From the NCBI RefSeq assembly GCF_008360935.1, contig NZ_SRXO01000016.1, positions 1-64,000 of the forward strand: a stretch of DNA of 64,000 nt, written 5' to 3'. Below the pieces are notes generated by a model. That model ran no database searches, was not told the DNA's origin, and was given only the letters and a program-made list of their open reading frames with translations. The DNA comes from Siccirubricoccus phaeus. GTDB taxonomy: Bacteria > Pseudomonadota > Alphaproteobacteria > Acetobacterales > Acetobacteraceae. A program made the position numbers and the translations under genes. Below, piece by piece: positions 1 through 9,200 of the stretch. Within the stretch, counting starts at the first letter, position 1. Every line of letters starts with the position of its first letter.

Positions 1-34
1 CACGCTCACGCAGATCCTCGGAGTATGGCCGCAT
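1..34 (-). CDS. IS630-family transposase, N-terminal fragment cut by window edge
   Basis: Reading the minus strand from the ATG at 32-34 gives MRPYSEDLRERV before the window ends. This opening (Y-S-x-D-L-R-E-R-V) is characteristic of IS630-family transposases, whose N-terminus is a helix-turn-helix DNA-binding domain ahead of a DDE catalytic domain. Only about 11 codons are visible, so completeness and activity cannot be judged. An overlapping upstream ATG in another frame hits a stop after 14 codons and was not used. Confidence 0.6.
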   Translation of the reverse strand, partial: MRPYSEDLRER

Positions 35-124
35 CCTGGCTGGCCTCCATCGCCCAGCCCAGAGCTTGAATCAGATCTCAGCCCGTTTCGGAACCCCCGA
101 TTCAGAGCAAACACAGCATGCTCT
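1..124 (-). mobile_element. Terminal part of an IS630-type insertion sequence, probably ending at a CTAG site
   Basis: The transposase start at 34 is followed outward by about 90 bp of noncoding sequence up to a CTAG at 123-126, which is the first base group of a chromosomal palindromic repeat (123-189). IS630 elements are known to insert at TA dinucleotides, often within CTAG. The simplest reading is an element inserted at the edge of the repeat. The exact terminal inverted repeat could not be verified because the other end lies outside the window. Confidence 0.4.
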
Positions 125-189
125 AGCTCATTGTTCGGTCGCGTGATTCACGGTTTCGGTCGATTCGACCTCAACCGATCACGCTCTAG
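123..189. repeat. CTAG-bounded 67-bp palindromic repeat, copy A (family 2)
   Basis: The element runs from CTAG at 123-126 to CTAG at 186-189. It contains the hairpin GGTCG-ATT-CGACC near 158-170 and is almost identical, in inverted orientation, to the element at 48121-48187. A minus-strand reading frame through it encodes a tail ending LERDRLRSNRPKP, which recurs in the small gene at 47905-48162. Confidence 0.8.
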
Positions 190-485
190 CGCCCCTGACC
201 GAGGCCAGCACCGCCGGCCAGGCCGGCTTCTGCGGGACCGCCCCGCGGCGATGCCGGCCGCCACCAGCTCCCGCGGCGGCAAGGCCGTGTTGCCATCGCC
301 ATTGACCGCGCCCGCCGGGCCGGGCTGCGTTGCCACGGTAGCACGTGGCTGAGACCCCGTCTCGAAAGGTCTGCGGCGCGTCTCGGCGGGTCCTTTCCGC
401 CCTGGCGACGTCCACCTCCTGGCCGGGACGTAATCCCTCGCCGAGCCGATGCCGGGACCCTTTTAAGACAGCCCGAGGCGCCGGC
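190..485. other. Intergenic stretch without a convincing gene
   Basis: Short open frames exist on both strands (for example a minus frame ending inside repeat copy A). None has a good ribosome binding site or recognisable domain. This is probably the downstream flank of the acyl-CoA synthetase gene that ends at 486. Confidence 0.5.
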
Positions 486-2600
486 TCACCCCAGCTCGAT
501 CACCGCATCCGCGGCGAAGCAGCCCTCGCCTTCCGGCAGGACCAGCAGCGGGTTCACATCCACGCCGGCCAGACGCGGGCCGGCCGCAACCGCAAAAGCC
601 GAAAGCGCCGACAAGGCACGCGCCAAAGCCGCCACATCCGCCCTGGGCCGCCCCCGCGCGCCATCCAGCAAAGCGAAGCCGCGCAGGGAGCGGATCATGC
701 GTTCGGCCTCCGCCGCGTCGAAGGGGCAGCGGCGGAAGGCGACATCCTTCAGCACCTCGATGAAGATGCCGCCCAGCCCCACCATCGCCACCGGCCCGAA
801 GACCGGGTCGCGGAAGATGCCCAGCGCCATCTCGACCGCGCCCTTGATCTGCTTCGCCACCAGCACGCCCTCGATGCGCGCGCCCGGGGCATGCGTCGCA
901 GCGCGCTCGATCAGCGTGGCGAAGCCGGCGCGGACGGCGGCCGCATCCGCCACGTCCAGCAGCACGCCGCCGATCTCGCTCTTGTGCAGGATGTCGGGCG
1001 AGAGGATCTTCAGCACCACCGGAAAGCCGATGGCCTCCGCCGCCGCCACCGCCGCCTCCACCGTGGCGCAGGCGCGCTCCGGCACCGCCGGCACGCCGGC
1101 CTCGGCCAGCAGGGCCTTGGCCGCCGCCTCGCTCGGCGTCGTCTCCGGCAGGGTCACCTTTGGCAGCTTCACCTCCGGCGCCGGCGCCTCCGCCTTGGCG
1201 AAGGCGGCGCCGAAGCGGCCCATGGCCTCGATGGCGGTCACGGCGCGCGACGGATCCTCGAAGCAGAGCCAGCCATCCGCCTCGTATTCCCGCACCTTCT
1301 CCGGCGCCAGCATGGACATCACCCAGAGCCGGTCCGGGTATTTCGCCCGGATCGCCCGCATCTTCTCCTGCAGCGTCGGCCCCAGGCTGCGCCCCGCCGC
1401 GGTCTGCGACCAGAAGGAGAGGATGGAGCTGTAGCCGCCATCCGCCGCGACGCTTTCGACGAAGAGGTCGATCAGCTTCAGGTCGTTGGTCACCTGTGCG
1501 GTGCAATCCACCGGGTTGCGCGGGGCGCAGAAGGGGATCAGGGACCGCAGCTTCGCCTGCGCCGCCTCCGGCATCGGCGGCATGGCGACGCCGGCCGCCT
1601 CCGCCGCGTCCGAGATCAGCACGCCGGCGCCGCCCGAGACGGTCAGCACGCCGAGCGTGTTCCGCGCCGGGTAGATGCGTTTCGTCGCGGCATAGGCGAT
1701 GTCCAGCATCTCCTCCGTCGTCCGCGCCCGCACCACGCCGAACTCGTCCAGCACCGCCTGGGTCACCGCGTCGTCGCCGGCGATGGAGGCGGTGTGGGAT
1801 TGCGCCGCGGCGCCGCCGAGGCTGGACCGCCCGACCTTCATCATCACGATCGGCTTGCGGTTGCGCCGCGCCAGGTCGAGCGCGGCGAGGAAGCTCTCCC
1901 GCTCGCGGATGCCCTCGGCATAGGCGCAGATGACGTCCACCTCCGGCGCCTGGGCCATCCAGCCCAGCACGTCGCCCAGCGCCACCTCCGCCTCATTGCC
2001 CGTGGTGATCACCACCTGCATGCCGAGGCCGCGGTCGAGCCCGGCGGAGAAGATATGCGTGCCATAGGCGCCGGACTGGCTGGCGACGCCGATCTGGCCG
2101 GGGATGGGCCAGCCCTTCTCGAAGCTAGCGGTGAAGGTGCCGTAGAAACGGATGGCGTCGTTGAAGACACCAAGGCAGTTCGGACCGAGCAGCCTTATGC
2201 CGTGGCGCCGCGCCGTCTCCGTCAGCTTCACCTGGGCGGCGGCGCCCGCCTCGTCCATTTCGGCGAAGCCGGCGGTGAAGCAGATGACGGCGCGGCAGCC
2301 CTTGCGGCCCAGCTCGTCCAGCGTCTCGATCGCCAGGGCGGCGGGCACGGCGATGATGGCGACGTCCGGTGCCTCCGGCAGGGCGGCGACAGAGGGGAAG
2401 GCGGGCAGGCCCTGCACTGTCGGGCGCTTCGGGTTCACCGGCCAGATCGGGCCGGCGAAGCCGCGTTCCAGCATATAGGCCAGCGGGCGGCCGCCGATCC
2501 GCGTCTTCTCGTCCGAAGCGCCGATGATGGCGACCGAAAGCGGCCGCACCAGCGCATCCAGGGAAGCGAAGCGCGTGGGATCGACGGCAAGGCTGGACAT
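486..2600 (-). CDS. Acetate--CoA ligase family protein (NDP-forming acyl-CoA synthetase), single chain
   Basis: This 704-aa protein has the fused alpha/beta layout of NDP-forming acyl-CoA synthetases. An N-terminal CoA-binding Rossmann domain (about residues 15-140, with SVAIIGASD) is followed by succinyl-CoA-ligase-like flavodoxin folds (about 150-460). A C-terminal ATP-grasp domain (about 485-704) contains a Gly-rich segment with GLGGIFIEVLKD. His269 in QSHTASIAG matches the histidine that becomes phosphorylated in this family. The enzymes interconvert an acyl-CoA with the acid, CoA and NTP in the cytosol; the acyl substrate cannot be read from sequence. The ATG at 2600 follows a purine-rich AAGGGGGGA. 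A small acidic-protein gene lies 65 bp upstream on the same strand and may be co-transcribed. Confidence 0.9.
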   Translation of the reverse strand: MSSLAVDPTRFASLDALVRPLSVAIIGASDEKTRIGGRPLAYMLERGFAGPIWPVNPKRPTVQGLPAFPSVAALPEAPDVAIIAVPAALAIETLDELGRKGCRAVICFTAGFAEMDEAGAAAQVKLTETARRHGIRLLGPNCLGVFNDAIRFYGTFTASFEKGWPIPGQIGVASQSGAYGTHIFSAGLDRGLGMQVVITTGNEAEVALGDVLGWMAQAPEVDVICAYAEGIRERESFLAALDLARRNRKPIVMMKVGRSSLGGAAAQSHTASIAGDDAVTQAVLDEFGVVRARTTEEMLDIAYAATKRIYPARNTLGVLTVSGGAGVLISDAAEAAGVAMPPMPEAAQAKLRSLIPFCAPRNPVDCTAQVTNDLKLIDLFVESVAADGGYSSILSFWSQTAAGRSLGPTLQEKMRAIRAKYPDRLWVMSMLAPEKVREYEADGWLCFEDPSRAVTAIEAMGRFGAAFAKAEAPAPEVKLPKVTLPETTPSEAAAKALLAEAGVPAVPERACATVEAAVAAAEAIGFPVVLKILSPDILHKSEIGGVLLDVADAAAVRAGFATLIERAATHAPGARIEGVLVAKQIKGAVEMALGIFRDPVFGPVAMVGLGGIFIEVLKDVAFRRCPFDAAEAERMIRSLRGFALLDGARGRPRADVAALARALSALSAFAVAAGPRLAGVDVNPLLVLPEGEGCFAADAVIELG

Positions 2601-2665
2601 GTTCCCCCCTTCTTCAGGCTGGGCGCAGCCTGGGCCGACGGGGCGCGCGCGGCAAGGGGGGGCGG

Positions 2666-2863
2666 CTACTCCTCCTCCTCTTCCTCATCCTCGTCGCCGA
2701 AGAACTCGTCCTCCTCGGCTTCCTCCTCCTCTTCGTCCTCTTCGTCCTCTTCGTCTTCCTCGTCCTCGAATTCCTCCTCGTCCTCGTCCTCGTCGTCGCC
2801 GGTGCCGCTCAGCAGCAGCGGCGGCAGGGGAAGGGGTTCCTCGGTCCATTCTGGTGACGGCAT
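2666..2863 (-). CDS. Small hyperacidic protein (65 aa, Asp/Glu tail)
   Basis: Not a recognised family. The start at 2863 is preceded by ACGGAG at good spacing. The short N-terminus MPSPEWTEEPLPLPPLLLSG is followed by about 45 residues that are nearly all Asp or Glu, broken only by a few Phe, Ala, Gly and one FFG. Such a chain must be disordered and strongly negative. The DNA behind it is a near-continuous purine/pyrimidine tract of GAG/GAA/GAC codons. Acidic tails of this kind occur in nucleic-acid mimics and chaperone-like small proteins, but no role can be assigned here. A longer frame reaching 3082 adds an Arg-rich segment overlapping repeats and is less likely. The gene could be an artefact of simple-sequence DNA. 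Confidence 0.5.
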   Translation of the reverse strand: MPSPEWTEEPLPLPPLLLSGTGDDEDEDEEEFEDEEDEEDEEDEEEEEAEEDEFFGDEDEEEEEE

Positions 2864-2989
2864 GGGCCATGCGCTCCGTACTGGCTGGCGGACAAGGCGG
2901 CGGGGTTGCGTGGCCAGGCTAGCAGGCCCGCGCGGCGGGCAGAATGAAGAGAGGCATGATCTCCTCGCCGTCCCCGTCATGGGCCGAAA

Positions 2990-3198
2990 CCTCCAGACCC
3001 GCCCTGGGTTGACCCATGGTTTGGCAAAGGCCCTTCGGTCCCCGGCGGCGCCGCTGCACCGGAATTGGCCAGCCCCTCCCATGCGGGGCTTTCAGACCCG
3101 CCGGTTGAACCAGCAGACTCAGGGCGGGGTCCGGGGGGAAGCTCTTCCCCCCGGCGGGGGTGCAGGGGGCAGCGCCCCCTGCCAGGGCCCGGGGCCCC
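2990..3198. repeat. Dispersed GC-rich palindromic repeat, family 1 copy
   Basis: Contains GCGGGGTCCGGGG, CTTCCCCCCGGCGGGGGTGC and the hairpin GCAGGGGGC-AGC-GCCCCCTGC (about 3160-3182), directly after the lytic transglycosylase stop codon (3199, minus strand). The same modules recur at 11820, 21417, 26540, 37920 and 56730. A terminator-like role is plausible. The rest of 2864-2990 shows no gene. Confidence 0.7.
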
Positions 3199-4842
3199 TC
3201 AGCCCTGCGCGTCGGGCGAGAGCACCATGCAGGCGCTGCCGCGGCGCAGCCGGTTGCAGGCATTCTGTGCCCCGGCCGGGCTGAGGCCGATGACCCGGGC
3301 GCGGTAGAGGGTGCTGCGCCCCTGCGCCACCGGCAGCACCTGCACCCTGCCGCCCGCCGTGCCGGCGGCGGAGGCGGCGGCGGACCGTGCCTGGGCCTGG
3401 CTGGCGAAGGCCCCCACCTGCACCGCCCATTGCCCGCCGCCCGAGGGTTCCGGCCGGGAGAGGGCGGCGCGCAGCGGCGCCGGGGCGGCATTGGCGGAGC
3501 CCACCAGGCCGAGGCCGCGGGACCGGGCCGGGCTGGGCGGCGCGGCCAGCGCCACGGCCTGGCGCGACGGGGCCGGTGGCGCGGCATGGCGCTGGGCGCC
3601 GCGCGGCACTGGCGGCGGCAGCGCGGCGCTGGCCAGCAGCGTGCCGCGCTGGGCCGGTGCGGCGGCGCGGGCGGGCGGGGCGATGGGCGGCTCCGCCGAG
3701 CGTGGTACCGGGGCGGGGGTGCCGCGCGCCGATTCGGCTTCCATCTCGGCCATCCGGGCGGCGCCCTGCGGCGTGCTGCCATCCGGGATGGGATCCATGC
3801 GCACCACCCCGCCCGGCAGCGGCACCGCGCCCAGCGAGGCGACCTGCACCGGCGGCGACAGGGAGGCCGTGGCGGTGCTGCCATCCGGGATGGGATCCAT
3901 CCGCACCACCGGGCCGGGCGGAAGCTGCGCCAACTGCACCCCCGGGTCCAGCGCCTGGCGCTGCTCCCTGAGGGCGAGCATGGTCGCGCTGTCCATCCGC
4001 CGCGGGCCGGGCGGGATGTTCAGCGGGATCTCGGCGGCGGCGTAGATTTCCGGCGCCACGCGGCGGCGCGGATGCGCGTCCACGATGCGCGGGCCGATGC
4101 GGGCGACGTAGTTCCGCGTCTCGGTCGGCAGGCCGCGGCTGCTCCAGAGGTAATCCTCCAGCCGCCGCGGCCCGGCATTGTAGGCGGCGAGGAAGGCGGG
4201 CGAGCCGTAGAGGTCATACATCTCCCGGATATAGGCGGCGCCGGCCATGATGCTGTCATAGGGGTGGTAGGGGTCGTCCCCCAGCCCGTAGCGCGCCTGC
4301 AGCTCGCGGTAGGTGCCGGGCATCACCTGCATCAGCCCCATGGCGCCGACCGGGGAGGTGGCGGAGACGCGGCCGCCGCTCTCCTGCCGCATCACCTCGC
4401 GGATCCAGCGTTCCGGCACGTCGAAGCGGCGGGCGGCCTCGCGGATCCAGGGGCCCCAGGGGTCGCTGGCCGGCCCGGGCGGGTCGTAGCTGGCGGGGCG
4501 GTTGTAGCTGCCATAGGTGGCGGCCACATGGGTGGCGGGGCCGCGCTGCTGCGCCGCCTGCTGCCCGCAGGCCGCCAGCAGCGCCATCAGGGAAAGGGCG
4601 AAGGCCGGCCGGCCCCAGCCGCGTAGTCCCAGGTCTCGCTTGGCCGGGTCCCGCTTGACCGGGTCCCGCTCGCCCGGGTCGCACCTGGCCCGATCGCACT
4701 TGGCCGGATCGCGTCTGGCTAGGTCTCGCCGCCCCGGGTCACCCCGGCCCGGTGCGCTCCCCCCCGGTCGCCCCCCTGCCCCGAAAGTCCCGGACTCACC
4801 CGGAACGAAATACCGTAGGCCAGCCTCTTGCCCTTCGGGCAT
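3199..4842 (-). CDS. Lytic transglycosylase (SLT domain) with C-terminal SPOR domain, putative lipoprotein
   Basis: A peptidoglycan-cleaving lytic transglycosylase. The SLT domain follows the lipobox and carries RQESGG with the catalytic Glu, GAMGLMQVMPGTY and AYNAGP. A Pro/Ala-rich linker holds a duplicated VVRMDPIPDGST. The last ~75 residues (from GGQWAVQVGAFAS) form a SPOR domain, which binds denuded glycan at division sites. A lipobox LLAAC is clear (Cys codon 4567-4569), but it sits about 90 residues after the ATG at 4842. That ATG has ACGGAG upstream; a GTG at 4914 is an alternative. The intervening segment is eight basic pentapeptides encoded by a 15-bp tandem repeat. No ATG, GTG or TTG gives a normal-length signal peptide, so the true start is uncertain. 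It lies downstream of the methyltransferase gene on the same strand. Confidence 0.85.
   Translation of the reverse strand: MPEGQEAGLRYFVPGESGTFGAGGRPGGSAPGRGDPGRRDLARRDPAKCDRARCDPGERDPVKRDPAKRDLGLRGWGRPAFALSLMALLAACGQQAAQQRGPATHVAATYGSYNRPASYDPPGPASDPWGPWIREAARRFDVPERWIREVMRQESGGRVSATSPVGAMGLMQVMPGTYRELQARYGLGDDPYHPYDSIMAGAAYIREMYDLYGSPAFLAAYNAGPRRLEDYLWSSRGLPTETRNYVARIGPRIVDAHPRRRVAPEIYAAAEIPLNIPPGPRRMDSATMLALREQRQALDPGVQLAQLPPGPVVRMDPIPDGSTATASLSPPVQVASLGAVPLPGGVVRMDPIPDGSTPQGAARMAEMEAESARGTPAPVPRSAEPPIAPPARAAAPAQRGTLLASAALPPPVPRGAQRHAAPPAPSRQAVALAAPPSPARSRGLGLVGSANAAPAPLRAALSRPEPSGGGQWAVQVGAFASQAQARSAAASAAGTAGGRVQVLPVAQGRSTLYRARVIGLSPAGAQNACNRLRRGSACMVLSPDAQG
4630..4749. repeat. 15-bp tandem minisatellite, about eight copies
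   Basis: A degenerate 15-bp unit (CCGGGTCCCGCTTGG and variants) runs through the leader of the lytic transglycosylase gene. Read on the minus strand it encodes pentapeptides such as ARRDP, AKCDR, ARCDP, GERDP, VKRDP and AKRDL. It lies just upstream of the lipoprotein signal sequence. Confidence 0.85.
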
Positions 4843-5044
4843 CACCACCGCTCCGTCGCGTCTTGGCCACCGGATTTCCGAAGCCTGCCCCCTCCGGGTC
4901 AGCGGTGTCCCCACACCGCAGCCCCAGGCTGCTCCAGGAACCAGGCGGACGGTTTGCGTCCTGCAAGCCCAAGCCCTACACGGCTTTCCGCGGGAAAGGC
5001 AAGACCGAGTTGCGCTCGCATTACTTTGCCTGCGCCCGGCCTTG

Positions 5045-5066
5045 GCTGTGGCGACTTGGCCACAGC
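5045..5066. terminator. Hairpin between methyltransferase and lytic transglycosylase genes
   Basis: Perfect 8-bp arms GCTGTGGC / GCCACAGC with a 6-nt loop lie in the 291-bp gap 4843-5133. No T-tract follows on either strand, so this may be an operator or a Rho-dependent end instead of an intrinsic terminator. The rest of the gap shows no gene. Confidence 0.4.
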
Positions 5067-5133
5067 GGCTGTGACTTTCTTGACGAATGTCTAATGATAC
5101 GTGGCGAGGCGGTTGTTTCCGCCGGGTGTTGTT

Positions 5134-6216
5134 TCAGCCGCGCCCGCGCAGCCCCGCCACCGCGCGCCGCAACGGCAGCAACCCCCGCCACGCCGCCCGC
5201 GCCGGCCGCAGCGCGGCACGGGTCCAGAGGGCGGCTTCCAGCACCGGCGGCAATTGCTCGTTCAGCCGGCGAAGCTCCGCCTCGATCCCCGCCAGCCGCG
5301 GGCCGAGCGCCGCGTTCTCCGGGGCGGCGCCGGGCGCCGCAGCGGGCACCAGCCAGTCGGTCTGCGCCCGCAGCTCCAGCAGCACCTGGCGCAGCAGCGC
5401 CAGCCGCGCCGCCTCGCGCAGCTCGGGGGTGGCGAATTCCTGCCGGCCGCGGCGGAGATGCACCAGGAACTCCACCGCCGGCTCCGGCCGCAGCCACTCC
5501 ACCCGCCAATCCGCCAGGCCGAGCGCGCCCAGTTCGAGGATCAGCAAGGCGAAGCTCGACGGGGTGAATTGCCAGGCGTGGCAATCGACATAGGCCGCCT
5601 CCGGCCGCTCGTCGCAGTTCTCGAAGGCGGCCAGCGCATCCTCCAGCGGACCGCCGAGGCGGAGCGTCGGCACCGCTTCCCCCGCGCCCCAGCCGGGCCG
5701 GCCCTCGGCATCGGTGGCGCTGTAGGCGAAGTGGTCGAACAGCGTCGTCGCCGCATGCCGCACCGCGCCGCGGCGATGCGCCGCCAGCACCTGCCCCGTG
5801 GTGCTCGGCGGCTTCAGCAGGTCGAAGCACCAGCGCTTGTCCGGCACCGCCAGCACCAGCATCCCGCGCCCCGGCTCCAGCAGCCGCGCGGCGGAGCGCA
5901 GGAAGCCGAGCGGATCCGGGATGTGCTCGATGACATGGCTGGCGATGATGGCGGCGAAGCGCCCATGCTCGGCGGCGGGGAAGAGCGCGTCCAGCGGCCC
6001 TTCGGTCCAGACCCGGTCCACCGCCTCGATGCGGGCGGTGTCCACATTCGGCGCGGCGGCGTATTTCGCCACCAGCGCCTCCCGGTCCGCATGATCCACG
6101 ACGGTGGTGTTCCAGCCGTCGCGCTTGGCCGCAACCGGCCCGAAGCTCGGCCCGATCTCGATGATCGGGTCAGCGCGCGAAAGACCGCGCAGCAGCGCGG
6201 CGTTCCGCTCGCTCAT
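5134..6216 (-). CDS. Class I SAM-dependent methyltransferase
   Basis: A 360-aa cytosolic protein starting MSERNAALLRG at 6216. Motif I is IIEIGPSFGPVA (about residues 20-32). IIASHVIEHIPDPLGFLRSAARLLEPGR is the typical post-II/motif IV-V stretch of Methyltransf_11/23 proteins. A C-terminal Leu/Arg/Ala-rich helical tail of about 100 residues follows. The ATG overlaps the stop of the 1429-aa glycan gene by 4 bp (ATGA), so the two are translationally coupled. This context implies methylation of a glycan or its carrier. The acceptor is unknown. A longer in-frame ORF reaching 6525 only re-reads the upstream gene. Confidence 0.85.
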   Translation of the reverse strand: MSERNAALLRGLSRADPIIEIGPSFGPVAAKRDGWNTTVVDHADREALVAKYAAAPNVDTARIEAVDRVWTEGPLDALFPAAEHGRFAAIIASHVIEHIPDPLGFLRSAARLLEPGRGMLVLAVPDKRWCFDLLKPPSTTGQVLAAHRRGAVRHAATTLFDHFAYSATDAEGRPGWGAGEAVPTLRLGGPLEDALAAFENCDERPEAAYVDCHAWQFTPSSFALLILELGALGLADWRVEWLRPEPAVEFLVHLRRGRQEFATPELREAARLALLRQVLLELRAQTDWLVPAAAPGAAPENAALGPRLAGIEAELRRLNEQLPPVLEAALWTRAALRPARAAWRGLLPLRRAVAGLRGRG

Positions 6217-9200
6217 GCCGCGGGGCGGCGGCCGGTATATTCGAAGCCGGCGGCGATGCGCTCCTGGCTCGGCTGGGTCAGGCTGCCGAAATCCCGCCAG
6301 GCGGCGTCGCGGCGGCGGGCCGGGTCGCGCCAGGCATCCACCAGCCAGCCGATGGTGGCGGCGCGCAGCCCGTCCGCCGCCGCCGCCGAGACATCCCGCC
6401 GCAGCGCCGATTCGCATTCCGAGGCGAGCCAGGCGAAGGCGTGCACCGGGTTCATGTTGTCCGGCACATGCGCCTCGCCTGCCTCGAAGCCGCTGAACCA
6501 GCGCAGCAGCCCGGGCTTGGTGCAATTGTAGAAATGCCAGGGCGCCTCATGCTCCGGCTGCAGGAAGGCGGTCTGGATGAGCACCCAGCCGCCGGGCTTC
6601 AGCACCCGGCGGATCTCCGCCGCCACTTGCACCGGGTCGGCGTAGTGCTCGAAGGCGTTGAGCGCCACGACGCCCTCGAAGGCGGCATCGGCGAAGGGCA
6701 GGCGGTGGGCGTTGGCGACCAGGTCGGTATGGCGGAAGATCGCCGCCTCCGCCTCCACCACATTCGGCAGGCGGGTGACGGTGCCGCCGGCCGAAAGGTT
6801 CAGCACCAGCCCCGGCGTGGCGCGGATCCGCGCCTCGACATGCGCCGGCAGCGGGTTGCTGAGGTGATGCTCGGCATGCAGCACCGGCTCGCCGAGCCCC
6901 GGGAACAGCACCGGCCGCCCGGCGCGGAGCGGCCATTGCTTCCCCTCCGGCGTGAGCAGCGCCGTGCCCTCCGGCGACAGGGAAAGCGGCGCGCCGCTTT
7001 CCGGGCAGCGCAGCAGCGGCAGCAGCCGGGCGAGCCGGCCCTTCGCATCCTCCGGCGCCTCCGCCGGGGCGGCCACCGTCGCGATCGTGCCGCCCCTGCC
7101 GCCCGGCGCGGTCAGGGCCAGCCAGGCATGCCGCCTTTCCATGTCGGCCAGCAGCTTCTTCTTGTTCTCCTCCATCTCCGTCACGGTGCGCAGCATGGAG
7201 CTGGCATGCACGCGGTATTCCGCCAGCGGCTCGCCGCCCACCGCGATGCCGGGCAGGCCGCGCTCCGCGATGCGGCACCAGAAGTCGAAATCCTCCCAGC
7301 CGAAGCGGACATTGTCGTAGCCGCCGACCAGCGCCCAGCTCGCCTTGGAGACCAGGGCCATGGCGTCCACGTAATTGCCGCCGACGAAGCGCAGCGGGTT
7401 GGCGGGCCACACCCCCATCAGCTCCTGCGTCGCGCCGAACTGGCGGATGACCGGGTAGGCATAGGCAGCCCCCACCGCGTTCAGCGCCGCGAGGCAGCGG
7501 GAGACGCAGCCGGGCAGCAGCCGGTTGTCGGCATCCAGCGGCAGCACATGCAGGGTCTCCGCCGCGTCGAAGCCGACATTGCGGGTCGGGCCGAGGCCGG
7601 CATTGACCAGGTTGCGCAGCACCACCAGCCGGTTGAAGCGGTCCCGGTGCCGCTCCGCCCAACGCAGCGCGACGGCGAGCGACTCGTCGGTGGAGGCATC
7701 GTCGACGACGACCAGGTCGAGATCGACCACGTCCTGCGCCGCGACCGAATCCAGCGCCTCCTCGACGTAATGCGCGTAATTGTGCAGCGGCACCACCACC
7801 GTCACCGCGGCTTCGCGCAGCCGGTCGGAGACGAAGACCTGCTCATGCGCCGGCAGCTCCGGCGGCGGCATGGGCTGGTGCAGCGGCTGCAGGCTGAAGG
7901 CGAAGGCGCGCGACGCCGCCCGCCCGCCGCGCAGATGCTCGAGCAGCGAGGCCGCCAGCTCGGCGCGCCGGTCGGGGCCGAAATTCCACAGCGCGTCGTA
8001 CAGCGCGTTGCGCGCCACGCGGCGGCGCTCCTCCGGATCCTCCAGCAGGCGGCGCAGCGCGCCGTGCCACTCCTCCTCGGATTCGGCGAGGAAGCCGGTC
8101 TCGCCATGGCGGATGGCGCGGCGATAGGGCCCGGTGGGGGAGGCGATGGTGCCGACGCCGGCGATCGCCGCCTCGAAATACTTCAGCTCGCTCTTCGCCT
8201 CGCAGAAGGGGTTGCCCACTTCCAGCGGCGCGAGGTTGATGTCGAAGCGCGCCATCTCCTCCGGCAATTGCTCCAGCGGCACGCGCTGGCGCCACTCGAC
8301 CTGCTGATCGAGACCGTGCAGGGCGGGGAATTCCTCGATGTCGAGCAGCGGCCGCTGGGTCTCGGCATCGTGGAACAGCACCAGCCGCGCCGCGGGGCAG
8401 GACCGCAGGATGCGCGCCACCGCCCCGGCGCAAAGGGCGAAATCCCGCTGGTGGGTGCGGGAGCCGCCGGCATAGCCGATGCGGAACAGCCCGTCCGCCG
8501 GCGCCGCCGCGCGCCGCCGGGCGGCGAGGCGAGAGCGCTGGTAGGTCCGCGCGTCGAAGCCGTTCGGCAGCACCAGCGCCGGCAGCCACATGCGCCGCGC
8601 ATGGCTCGCCAGCTCCTCCGTCGTCACCGTGCAGAGATCGGCGGCGAGCATGGTGCGGCGGACCCGGTCGTAGAATTCCCCCACCGCGCTCTCGGTGAGG
8701 AATTGGGTGCGGATGCCGTCGATGATGTCGATGCGCGCCAGCTCCGGGTCGATCATCAGGTCATCGACGTCGAAGATGATGCGCGCGCCGGCCTGCCGCG
8801 CCGTGTCGATCGCCGCCCCCACCTCCGGCGTCCAGGCGGCGCGCCAGATGCAGAGGAGCTGCGCCGTGGCGATCTCGCCGAGCCGCGCCGGCAGTTCCTC
8901 GAGGCGCAGGATGGCGGCCTCGGCGCCGGCCTGGCGCAGCGCCTCGGCATAGCGTTCCACCCGATAGGCGTGGCCGGGGGTATGCGGCTCCCCGCTCAGG
9001 AAGGCGATGCGGAAGCGGGCCGGCGCGCCGGCCGGCACCGTGCCCGTGGCCGTCACCGCGGCGGGCGCCGCCACCTGGGCGGGCGTGGGCGTCAGGGCCA
9101 CGGCCGGCGGCAGGGCGGGCATCGGCGCCGGCCGGCCGAGCAGGGCGCGGAATTTCGTGCGGTAGCCCGGCTCGCCCCGCCACAGCCCGGCGGCGACGCG

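Noticed and set aside
345..3284. Plus-strand 979-aa frame, Ser-rich near its end
   Set aside because: It is antisense to the acyl-CoA synthetase and acidic-protein genes; the poly-Ser is the complement of the Glu/Asp tract. High GC keeps antisense frames open.
5134..6525. 463-aa version of the methyltransferase
   Set aside because: The N-terminal 103 residues re-read the end of the 1429-aa gene; the ATGA overlap at 6213-6216 marks the real start.
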